The notes under the pieces are model-generated. The model searched no databases. It was not told the origin of the DNA and saw only the letters and a program-made list of their open reading frames with translations. The position numbers were made by a program, and so were the translations under genes. 64,000 bases of DNA, taken from positions 62,001-126,000 of the forward strand of contig NZ_JACHGO010000003.1 of NCBI RefSeq assembly GCF_014202345.1. Reading direction: 5' to 3'. Positions 25,332 to 33,280 of this stretch are shown here, piece by piece (the first letter of the stretch is position 1; every line of letters starts with the position of its first letter). Origin of the DNA: Desulfovibrio intestinalis (GTDB lineage: Bacteria; Desulfobacterota; Desulfovibrionia; Desulfovibrionales; Desulfovibrionaceae).

Positions 25332-27377
25332 ATGCTGTGTGATCTGGATTCCCATACAAAATCCGCCGTTGAAAAGCTGATTCCTTTCATGCCTGAAATA
25401 GGGCGCTGCCGCACGGTGTTTGCGCAGCTTGAGCGGCAGTGGACCTGGATAGCCCTTACGGGAAAAATCAACTGCAATGCCATTGCCTCCACACTGTTCG
25501 ACTTCATTTTTAAAACGCGCGACACCTTTGGGCTTCTGCGTCACGACCTCACTGGCATGCTGGCGGAAAAACTGCTCGAAAAAGCAGTGCGCGAGATGTC
25601 GCCAGTGGCCCAGGTGGTTATGGACATCATCAAGCGCAATCTTTACGAGCGCACAGCGGATGTCAGCTTTCTGGCTACAGACGGGGAGATTATACGCTTC
25701 CTTCAGGAAGGGGCTGGCGATATGCCCGGCATGCGCGCCCGGCTGCAAGCTTACCGCGCCAAGTACAGCGTATACCGCGATATTCTTGTGCTTGATCCGC
25801 AGGGGCGTGTGCGGGTGCAGCTGGACGCCGCCAGACCTGTAAGCGCCTCGCACGATCCGCTTATAGGGCAAACGCTGGCTTCGCAGGATTTTGTGGAGAC
25901 GTTCCGGCCCACAGACCTTTCGCCAGACGGAAATGCGGCGCTTGTCTACTCGCACGCGATCCGCGCTGAAGGCACAGCGGCTCCGTTGGGGGTGCTGTGT
26001 CTTGTTTTTGATATGGAGGGAGAAGCCGCCGATCTTTTTTCTGGTATGGCCCGTTTTGCCAATGACATGGCTGTGCTGCTGCTGGACGAGCGCGGAGAAG
26101 CCTTTGCCAGCAGCAACGCCATAGCGGCGCCCGTGGGGCGCGTGTACCACTGCGACAGCGCCACAAGTTTTTCCATAACCGGATTTGGCGGCAAAACCTC
26201 TTTGGCTGTTTCGCGCCCGTCAGAGGGCTACCAGGGATATACAGGGCAGCCGTGGCGTGCGCAGGTGCTCTGCAGCGCGCAAAGCGCCTTTGCGGACAGG
26301 CCCACAGATGGGCTGGATGCCGAACTGGTGCGCCGCGAGGCGGATTTTTCCGCGCAGCTGACCAGCATTGAAGAACAGGCCAGCGACGTTATGGGCGATC
26401 TGACCCTGGCGGCGCTCAACGGGCAGATCATGGCCGCCCGTCAGAGCGGTAATGCCAGAGAGGACGAGCGGCACGCCGCCCAGGCCCTGCCCCCCATTCT
26501 GGACGCAGTGCGGAAAATGTGTGTGCAAATGGAGCGTGAATTTCACCGGTTCACCAATGGCCTGCTGAATACTGTGACTGCCTCGCGCCTTAACGATGCC
26601 TCGTTTCTTGCCTCCATTACCGTTGAAATTATGGACCGCAACCTCTACGAGCGCGCCAATGACTGCCGTTGGTGGGCACTGACGCCCGATTTTCGCAAGA
26701 TTCTGGCGCAGCCGTCTGTCAGCAGGGGGGATCTGGCCCGGCTTGAGGGCGTGCTGGAATACATCAACAGTTACTACACGGTGTATTCCAATCTTTTTCT
26801 GTACAATGCGCACGGCGTTATTGTGGCCTGTTCCCGGCCTTCGGAGCGGGGCCGCTATGGGGAGCAGATAAGTGAAGATTATGTGCGCCGCACACTGGCG
26901 TTGACGGATTCCAACGATTTCGCCGTTTCGCCTTTCCGCGTTACAGAGCTTTATCGGCCGGACGGCGAGGCCCGTCCTTCTTACATATACAGCGCGCCAG
27001 TGCTTCCGCCCGAAGGCGGCGCGGCGGTTGGCGGCATTGGTATTGTCTTTGATTCCTTGCCTCAGTTCGAGGGCATGCTGGACGACACGCTGCCCAGAGA
27101 TTGCGCTGGCGCGGTACTGAAAGGGGCAGCGGGATTCTTTGTAGAGGCGGGGGGCGTTGTTGTGGCTTCCAGCACGCCCGACATGACGCCGGGCGAAAAC
27201 TGCCGGCTGCCCGCCGAATGGCTGGCGTTGGGGCAGGGTGAGTGCGCCTCACATCTGGAATCCGTTGATGGTGTGCTGTATGCCGTGGGCTGCGCCTGCT
27301 CGCGCGGCTATCGGGAGTACAAGCGCGACGGGCGCTACGCCAATGACGTGTTGTGCGTTATGCGCCTGCCGATCTAG
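25332..27377 (+). CDS. Soluble protein with two tandem Cache-like sensor domains
   Basis: The 681-residue protein has no signal peptide or membrane helix. Two similar units are visible. One starts near residue 85 (VVMDIIKRNLYERTADVSFLATD, then YSVYRDILVLDPQGRVRVQLD). The other starts near 430 (VEIMDRNLYERANDCRWWALT, then YTVYSNLFLYNAHGVIVACS). Each is a long helix followed by a PAS/Cache-type sheet. Such units usually sense small ligands outside the cell, but here the protein appears cytoplasmic. No kinase, GGDEF or methyl-accepting domain is present. It may dock to a chemotaxis or signalling complex; this is inference. Its TAG stop overlaps the edge of the MITE-like repeat. Confidence 0.6.
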   Translation: MLCDLDSHTKSAVEKLIPFMPEIGRCRTVFAQLERQWTWIALTGKINCNAIASTLFDFIFKTRDTFGLLRHDLTGMLAEKLLEKAVREMSPVAQVVMDIIKRNLYERTADVSFLATDGEIIRFLQEGAGDMPGMRARLQAYRAKYSVYRDILVLDPQGRVRVQLDAARPVSASHDPLIGQTLASQDFVETFRPTDLSPDGNAALVYSHAIRAEGTAAPLGVLCLVFDMEGEAADLFSGMARFANDMAVLLLDERGEAFASSNAIAAPVGRVYHCDSATSFSITGFGGKTSLAVSRPSEGYQGYTGQPWRAQVLCSAQSAFADRPTDGLDAELVRREADFSAQLTSIEEQASDVMGDLTLAALNGQIMAARQSGNAREDERHAAQALPPILDAVRKMCVQMEREFHRFTNGLLNTVTASRLNDASFLASITVEIMDRNLYERANDCRWWALTPDFRKILAQPSVSRGDLARLEGVLEYINSYYTVYSNLFLYNAHGVIVACSRPSERGRYGEQISEDYVRRTLALTDSNDFAVSPFRVTELYRPDGEARPSYIYSAPVLPPEGGAAVGGIGIVFDSLPQFEGMLDDTLPRDCAGAVLKGAAGFFVEAGGVVVASSTPDMTPGENCRLPAEWLALGQGECASHLESVDGVLYAVGCACSRGYREYKRDGRYANDVLCVMRLPI

Positions 27378-27524
27378 GGGCTGTTCCTAAATAATTCTTT
27401 TGTCCAATTGGCTGCGTCAAAAGGCTTTTTTACTCACGTCATGTACCGCAAAAGTACACTTATCTCGTAAAAAAGCCTTTTTCCTTGCCCTTGGCGCAAA
27501 ACCATTTATTTAGAAACAACCCCT
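27376..27524. mobile_element. 149-bp MITE-like near-palindromic element
   Basis: The ends AGGGGCTGTTCCTAAATAA and TTATTTAGAAACAACCCCT are imperfect terminal inverted repeats. Inside, AAAAGGCTTTTTTAC (27419-27433) pairs with GTAAAAAAGCCTTTT (27467-27481). No open frame is present, so it would be non-autonomous. Its first bases lie within the TAG stop of the Cache-like gene, and its last bases share CTA with the next repeat. Confidence 0.65.
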
Positions 27525-27673
27525 AGAGCAAACTACCTTTCAAAAAGTTTACATGCTCCACCGCCGTATAAGAGTACAGCGTGCAGCAACGCGGCGTAGA
27601 TTCAGCCAAGAATTGATTTTGCGGCAGAATGGCCCCTTTGAAATATAATACAGTTCAAAGGTAATCTGCTCTA
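27524..27673 (-). repeat. TAGAGCA-type dispersed repeat, copy 1 (inverted)
   Basis: This is bounded by TAGAGCA and TGCTCTA. Read on the minus strand it starts TAGAGCAGATTACCTTTG, then has the CATTCTGCCG and ACGCCGCGTTGC blocks shared with the copies at 28350 and 54141, in diverged form. Confidence 0.7.
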
Positions 27674-27725
27674 TGGTTCTGCCGCCTTAAACTGTAACAG
27701 GATGAATCTTTCGCGCTGAAAAGCT

Positions 27726-28307
27726 CTATGGCTGCCGCCATGCCATATGCAAGAGGGGGTACGGGCGGCCCTGCCCGTCCACAGGGGAACGGCCTGTCAC
27801 CGCAAAGCCCATGCGTGCGTAAAAGGCCAAGGCGGCGGGGTTTTGCTCATTAACATCAAGTGTCAGTGTTGCAACTTCTGCAATGGCCCGCTTTTGCGTA
27901 AGGGCAAGAAGCGTCTTGCCGATGCCGTGGCCAAAAAATTCCGGTTCTACAAAAAGCATTTCTATCTGCGGCCAGTTGAAACCCATAAAGCCCACTGGCC
28001 GGGGAAAATCAGCCGACGGTTTTGCGTCTTTTCCGGTTTTCACACTGTCCGTTCCCGGCGTGGGGGCGTCTGCCATTTCTGCGGTGGACTGCCCGTATTC
28101 TGCCAGCCACAATTCTTCCACTCCCGGCAAATATTCTTGCAGCAGGGCGGTATAAAGCTCATCCACCGCCAAGGGCGTGAGAAAATGGTGCGTTGCCAGC
28201 ACGCTGCGCTTCCAAAGATCGGCAAGAGCGGCGTGGTCTGTTGCCAGGGCACGGCGTAAGTGCAGGGTTGCGCCTGCGGGTATTGATGTATGGTCGTTTG
28301 GTTTCAT
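27726..28307 (-). CDS. GNAT family N-acetyltransferase
   Basis: The protein has 193 residues. The fold elements are LHLRRALATDHAALADLWKRS at the start, the LFVEPEFFGHGIGKTLLAL acetyl-CoA pyrophosphate loop (G-x-G-x-G/A type), then LTLDVNEQNPAALAFYARMGF with the motif-B pattern. A ~30-residue Ala/Asp/Lys insert (near 75-100) separates the substrate side from the core. It transfers an acetyl group to an amine; the substrate is unknown. It lies between two dispersed repeats and has no strong ribosome site. It is a stand-alone gene. Confidence 0.88.
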   Translation of the reverse strand: MKPNDHTSIPAGATLHLRRALATDHAALADLWKRSVLATHHFLTPLAVDELYTALLQEYLPGVEELWLAEYGQSTAEMADAPTPGTDSVKTGKDAKPSADFPRPVGFMGFNWPQIEMLFVEPEFFGHGIGKTLLALTQKRAIAEVATLTLDVNEQNPAALAFYARMGFAVTGRSPVDGQGRPYPLLHMAWRQP

Positions 28308-28349
28308 GTTCGTCTGTTTGAAAATAGGGTAAAATTGGTACCTTGCTCT

Positions 28350-28497
28350 TAGAGCAGATTAACTTTGAAATGCATTACATTTCAAAGTTGTCATTCTGCC
28401 GAAAAATGTGATTTTCGGCAGAATCCATACCGTGTTGCGGCGCGCTGCATTCCCGTACCGCGTTGAAGCGTGTAAATTTCAACAATACAATGCTCCA
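28350..28497 (+). repeat. TAGAGCA-type dispersed repeat, copy 2
   Basis: It begins TAGAGCAGATTAACTTTG. A 12-bp hairpin, AACTTTGAAATG / CATTTCAAAGTT (28361-28389), is followed by ATTCTGCCGAAAA / TTTTCGGCAGAAT (28393-28424), a GTTGCGGCGCGCTGCA block and a weak TGCTCC end. It is nearly identical to the copy at 54141 over the first ~100 bases. Confidence 0.85.
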
Positions 28498-28591
28498 ACC
28501 AGGTCGCGGGCCAAGGGCCGCTGTCAAAAATGCAGTTCAGCGTGGTGATGCATCAGGCGCAAATACGCGTGGTGATGGAGTATTGAAGGCT

Positions 28592-31500
28592 CTAGTAGTT
28601 GTATTTCCAGCGTATGCCGCCCCAGGTGCTCTGTTGCTCCGAGCGCAACTCAAGGCTGGTGCGAGGCGTGACTTCAAGCTGAATGATAAAGGCTGTGCTG
28701 CCTTGTTTCATGCCTTGCTGCACACCGACGTAGATAATGTCTGTAATGTACTTGCCCATTTCCACCGAGGTGCCCGCCCCCATGCCTTCATCGCCGGACT
28801 GATCCCCGGAGCTTTGTCCTGTGGGAGAATTCAGGCGAAGCACGTCAACGCCCAAGGCCTTGCGGGTCATATCAAAAATGCCGCCCTCACTTGACCCGAA
28901 GCCTGCCAATTGGGCCACTGCTCCGGCAAGCCGCAGGTTTTCCAGCCGCCCCAGTTCATTGGTGCTTTTGCCAAAAAGAATCTGGGCCAGAATTTCGTCT
29001 CTGGGCAGTTCCGGTTCGCTGCTCAGGGACAGCTTCATTTTGCGCACTGTGCCCGATATGGTCACATAAGAGGTAAGATTGGGAGTCTCGTTGGCAAGTT
29101 TGATGTCCAGCAGGGGATTGCTCAGCGCGCCCCCGGCAAAGGTAATGGTGCCGCGTGACAGCTTGAATATCTTGGTCAAAAAGTCAAAGCTGCCTTTGAC
29201 TGCCGTGACCTGCCCCGTGACCTGCGGATCTTCCGGCGTGCCGGAGATCAGAATATCGGCCTTCCATTCGCTGGAAAGCCCGTGGCCTTCAACGATAAAG
29301 CGGCCCGGAATCACAATATTCAGGTTCAGGCTGCCCTGTGCAACGGGTTTTTCAGGCGCGGCAACCTGAGAGGCCTGAGAAACGGCAGGGGCCTCACTGA
29401 TGGGCAGGGTAGTGACGCTGCCACCCACAGCCAGCTTGTTGAGCTGTATAAGCCCCTGATTGACGACGATTTTTCCGTTGACGTGCGGGGCAGCGGCGCT
29501 GCCGGTCACTCCTGCTTCTCCTGAAAGTTCGATGCGAATGTCGCGGCGGCTCAGGGGGCGCAGATGGTCTATGGTGGTTTTGATGTCCAGCTTGCTGCCG
29601 TCAAGATTGGCGAATCCCGCTACCCGCAGTTTGCCGCCAAGACCACCGGAGGCGTCCAGTTCCAGCCGGGCAATGCCGGGCAGGCCGCCCTGCTTTTTGC
29701 CTGAACTGCCTTTACGGCCTTCTTCAAGATTGAGGCGCAGGTTGATATTGGTCAGCAGCACGCCTTGTAGCAAATTTTCATACTTGCCCTTGTCTACCAC
29801 CACAGAACCCTTGGCAGACGGGGCTGTCAGGGTTCCACCCAAATCCACGGCCACGTCCACATTACCCGCAAAGCGCTGGTCGGCCACAGGCAGCAAAGTC
29901 CAGAGAGGCCCTGCGGCTCCCTTCCAGCGTACCTGCCCGCGCAGGGGGCCCTGCATATTGGGCTCTGGCAGGCCGTCTTTACCGAAAAGCAGGGGCAGCC
30001 GTACTTCAAGCCGTGCTTCGCTGCCGCCCAGCGCCTGAATGCTTTCCTTGTCCATCTCAAGCCGGGCCACAAGGCTGCCACTGGAACCGCCGCTGGCTTC
30101 AATGCGGCCCGCCAGCCCCAGGTTCAGGGGCTTCAGGGGGCTACCGGGTATGCGCAACTGGCGCACGCCAAGGCGAAAATCGCCACCGGGCCGTGCAGGA
30201 GTGCCTGTAAGGCGGGCGCGTGCCTCCACCGTGCCTTCCGGCAGCGCAGGCACAAATTTTTTCCACGGGGTAAGGGCGAGCCCTTCAAGATCCAGGCGAA
30301 CGTCAAGCTTGTCTTGCCCAAGGGCCGCCTGCGCACGCAGCCTGCCGCCGGGAACCATGCGAATGTCCAGCCCGGCCAGATCAAGGCCGGAATCTGCGTA
30401 GCGCAGGGTTGCTCCCGGTATTGCCTTGAATCCAAGGTCGCGGCCACTCAAATGGGCCTCAAGCCTTTGCACCTGCACCAGGCCCGGCTGCCAGCGGGCG
30501 TTGACATGCGCTGCCACAGAGCCGCTTGTTTCCACACTGGCGTCAAGCGGGCCGTTAAGAGCGCCGCTTGCACGCACCCTGGCCCCAAGGTTCAGGTCGC
30601 CCTGGCGCACGCTGGCAAGGTCAAGCCGTGCGGCCAGATTGCCAGCGCCAAAAATATCCTTGAGCGTCACTTCTCCAACAAGTCCTTGCAACGTAAGGGG
30701 AGCACCGGAACCCGTGCTGTAGCTCAGGCGCGGCACGCTCCAACGCAGTTCGGCTTTCTGGCTGTAGCGTTGCGCGGGCTTTGCCGCTGCCGCATCGGCA
30801 GAAGCGGGAGCTTCAGTATCGGAGGGCGCAGGCGTGGCAGACGCGTTTTCATTCTCCGCCTGTGTGCCCGAAGCGGACGTATTTTGTCCGTTCTGGTCAT
30901 TTTGCGCGGCGGCACTGGTTTCTTTTACCGTCACGGGCACGCGGTCGGCTTTCAGCTCAAGGCTCAGGGCAGCTTCACCGTCAAGGCGCGCGCCCGGTAC
31001 CAAGGTAGAAAGAGCCGCCCAGTTGGCCACACGCATATCAAGTTTGCCATCGCACGCGGGCATGGACCCTGGGGGCAGGCTTGCCGCCAGTTGCCCCGCA
31101 GCCTCAAGCCCAAGTGCGCTAAGACGCAGTTTGCGCAGGCCTGCCTGTAAAATATTGTCTTCGCCGCGGCCCGCGAAAATCTGGCTTTCAAGGCTCAGGG
31201 GCTCATTGTCCCACTTGCCGCTCACGTCCAGCTGGGCTGTAAGTTGCGGTTTTTTTGCCGGGGCATCTTTTTGAGGCGCAGCGTCTTCAACCAGTGTGGC
31301 ACTGGATGATTCCGCCCCGGTGGCGCTTGCAGCTACAGAAGGTGTGCTGCTGGCTGGCGCAGAGTTATTTTCGTGGTCTTCAACCACAAGCAGCACTTCA
31401 CCCCAGTTCAGCGGTGTTGCGCCAAGGTTCAGCATAAGCTGTTCAAGTTTGTGCGCGCCCATGCGCAGGTCGGCGCATTCTGCCCTCAAGTTGATGTCTG

Positions 31501-33280
31501 GAGCCTCCAGCGGCCCGGTAGCGGTAAGGAGCACCGAGGCTGGAGCGGCCAGCATGTCCAGCGGATTGGCGCTTTCTTCTGAAGCTGCGCTTTGTCCGCT
31601 TGGCGGAGGCATATTTTTGCTGGCAGCAAGGTTGATCTGCGCGTTCACAAACACCGGCCCGGAAAGCCAGGATTTCTGCCCGGCTACAGGCCGAAGCGTC
31701 GTCGGCAATGCAGGCGCGGGGTGCGCGGAGTCTGTGGCGGGCGGAACAGGGTGGTCTTGCCAGATCGCGTGTCCTTTCAGGGACAGCGGCCCTGCCTCGA
31801 GGGCAAATCCGGATAGGCCCATGCGGGCGGCGCTGGCCTGTGCTTCTGGGCCATCTGCCAAAGGGGGATTTTCCAAAGCGTCTATTTGGCATTCAAAGAC
31901 CAGAGAAAGCCGTGCGCCTTCACCGATGAGCGTTGCCAGCGGGCCAGCGGACGTGCTTGTCGCCGCAACCTTGTCTGGAGCGCGCCCCCCGGTAGGGACG
32001 GGAGCAGCGGATACTCCTGTTTGCGCTGGCTCCACGAGGTTGGCAGATTCTTCAACCTTGGCTCTACTGTCGGATTGTGGCGCATCACCGGGTAAGGCTT
32101 GGCTGGCCGTTTTTTGGGCAGAACCTGCTGGCAGAACGTTGACTTCGAGCGTGCTGGACGCGGCCAGCACTACGCGAGAAGACGTATCTGTTTCGTTGCG
32201 CCGGGGGACAATTTTTACTTCAAGACGCGCTTCAATTCCGCCGCTTTGTGCGCCGGGCAGCGGCAGGGGAGCGTTACCCAGGGCAGAAGCCGCCAGTACA
32301 GCCTTGAGGCCGCCGCCCGTGCTTCCGGCTTTGAGGCTGGCGTCAAAGTTTGCCAGAAAATAGCTGTCCGCTGGCAGGGAAGAAGCAGCTGAAGAACTGC
32401 TGTTCGCCGTATCCGTGGCATCGGCTGCCTCTACGGGCGCACTCGAAGCCTCTGCCTTGAGGGCGGTGCTTTCGGCGTCAGGGGTGCCGTCTTTCTTCGC
32501 CTCTTCGCCGTCAGCGGATTTTTTTTCATCTGCGTTCTTTGCAGCGCCAGTTGGTGCAACGCCGCCAAGCAGGGATTCGGGAAGCTGCGCGTCCACAACA
32601 GCCAGACGGTCAAGCTGCACATCAGGCAGCCAGCCGGGCAGACCATTGAGGGTCCGCACGGCCTGCCCCAGAACTGTTCGTAAAGAGGCTTCCGTCATTG
32701 GTGGAGAGGGCGGCGCAGGAGGCGATGGGGGGAGATCCGGCAGGCGCAGCAGGCGTGGTTCACGGCTGGTCAGCTCGGCAATGCGCAAACGCCCCGGCAG
32801 GGCGGCCCAATCCCATATAAAGGTATTCTGCGGCGCTTCGAGCCACAGGCCTTGAGGGTCGGACAATTCAAGCCCCACCTCAGCCGTGAACGGCAATGAA
32901 CCGGAAAGTTTGGTCAGGCGTATGTGCAGCCCGCTTTCTGCCGCCGAGGCTGCCAGAGTTGCGTTGATTTCATCCTTGAGCCATGCCTGTACGCTTTCAC
33001 TGCGCAGGGCCAGCAGCACGCCAGCCAGAAAAAGCAGCAACACAAGCAGCAGCAAGGCCAGACCCCGCCACAGCACAGACCAGATGCGGGCGGCGCGTCC
33101 CCGTGTTTTTTGGCCTTTGCCCGGCCACTTGCCGCCCCCATTGGATGCAGACGCCGCACCAGTGCCGGATACGCCGGAAGCTGAAGCTTCAGGCGTGGCC
33201 GAAGCTGAACCTGCGGCCTCGGCCTTAAAGCCGCCCGCAGTGAGATCAGTTTGTCCAGGCTTTGTTGAAGCGCTTGTCAT
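28592..33280 (-). CDS. tamB: TamB, translocation and assembly module inner-membrane component
   Basis: The protein has 1562 residues. An N-terminal membrane anchor (~50-75, GLALLLLVLLLFLAGVLLAL) is followed by a very long beta-rich periplasmic domain. It ends in the DUF490/TamB C-terminal domain (LPRDEILAQILFGKSTNEL, final IRWKYNY). TamB bridges the envelope and works with the Omp85 protein TamA in outer-membrane protein insertion and lipid transport. The start overlaps the tamA stop (TGATG), so they are one operon. Several Ala/Glu/Ser-rich low-complexity inserts (for example ~230-300 and ~790-830) lengthen it beyond the E. coli protein (1259 residues). Confidence 0.92.
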   Translation of the reverse strand: MTSASTKPGQTDLTAGGFKAEAAGSASATPEASASGVSGTGAASASNGGGKWPGKGQKTRGRAARIWSVLWRGLALLLLVLLLFLAGVLLALRSESVQAWLKDEINATLAASAAESGLHIRLTKLSGSLPFTAEVGLELSDPQGLWLEAPQNTFIWDWAALPGRLRIAELTSREPRLLRLPDLPPSPPAPPSPPMTEASLRTVLGQAVRTLNGLPGWLPDVQLDRLAVVDAQLPESLLGGVAPTGAAKNADEKKSADGEEAKKDGTPDAESTALKAEASSAPVEAADATDTANSSSSAASSLPADSYFLANFDASLKAGSTGGGLKAVLAASALGNAPLPLPGAQSGGIEARLEVKIVPRRNETDTSSRVVLAASSTLEVNVLPAGSAQKTASQALPGDAPQSDSRAKVEESANLVEPAQTGVSAAPVPTGGRAPDKVAATSTSAGPLATLIGEGARLSLVFECQIDALENPPLADGPEAQASAARMGLSGFALEAGPLSLKGHAIWQDHPVPPATDSAHPAPALPTTLRPVAGQKSWLSGPVFVNAQINLAASKNMPPPSGQSAASEESANPLDMLAAPASVLLTATGPLEAPDINLRAECADLRMGAHKLEQLMLNLGATPLNWGEVLLVVEDHENNSAPASSTPSVAASATGAESSSATLVEDAAPQKDAPAKKPQLTAQLDVSGKWDNEPLSLESQIFAGRGEDNILQAGLRKLRLSALGLEAAGQLAASLPPGSMPACDGKLDMRVANWAALSTLVPGARLDGEAALSLELKADRVPVTVKETSAAAQNDQNGQNTSASGTQAENENASATPAPSDTEAPASADAAAAKPAQRYSQKAELRWSVPRLSYSTGSGAPLTLQGLVGEVTLKDIFGAGNLAARLDLASVRQGDLNLGARVRASGALNGPLDASVETSGSVAAHVNARWQPGLVQVQRLEAHLSGRDLGFKAIPGATLRYADSGLDLAGLDIRMVPGGRLRAQAALGQDKLDVRLDLEGLALTPWKKFVPALPEGTVEARARLTGTPARPGGDFRLGVRQLRIPGSPLKPLNLGLAGRIEASGGSSGSLVARLEMDKESIQALGGSEARLEVRLPLLFGKDGLPEPNMQGPLRGQVRWKGAAGPLWTLLPVADQRFAGNVDVAVDLGGTLTAPSAKGSVVVDKGKYENLLQGVLLTNINLRLNLEEGRKGSSGKKQGGLPGIARLELDASGGLGGKLRVAGFANLDGSKLDIKTTIDHLRPLSRRDIRIELSGEAGVTGSAAAPHVNGKIVVNQGLIQLNKLAVGGSVTTLPISEAPAVSQASQVAAPEKPVAQGSLNLNIVIPGRFIVEGHGLSSEWKADILISGTPEDPQVTGQVTAVKGSFDFLTKIFKLSRGTITFAGGALSNPLLDIKLANETPNLTSYVTISGTVRKMKLSLSSEPELPRDEILAQILFGKSTNELGRLENLRLAGAVAQLAGFGSSEGGIFDMTRKALGVDVLRLNSPTGQSSGDQSGDEGMGAGTSVEMGKYITDIIYVGVQQGMKQGSTAFIIQLEVTPRTSLELRSEQQSTWGGIRWKYNY

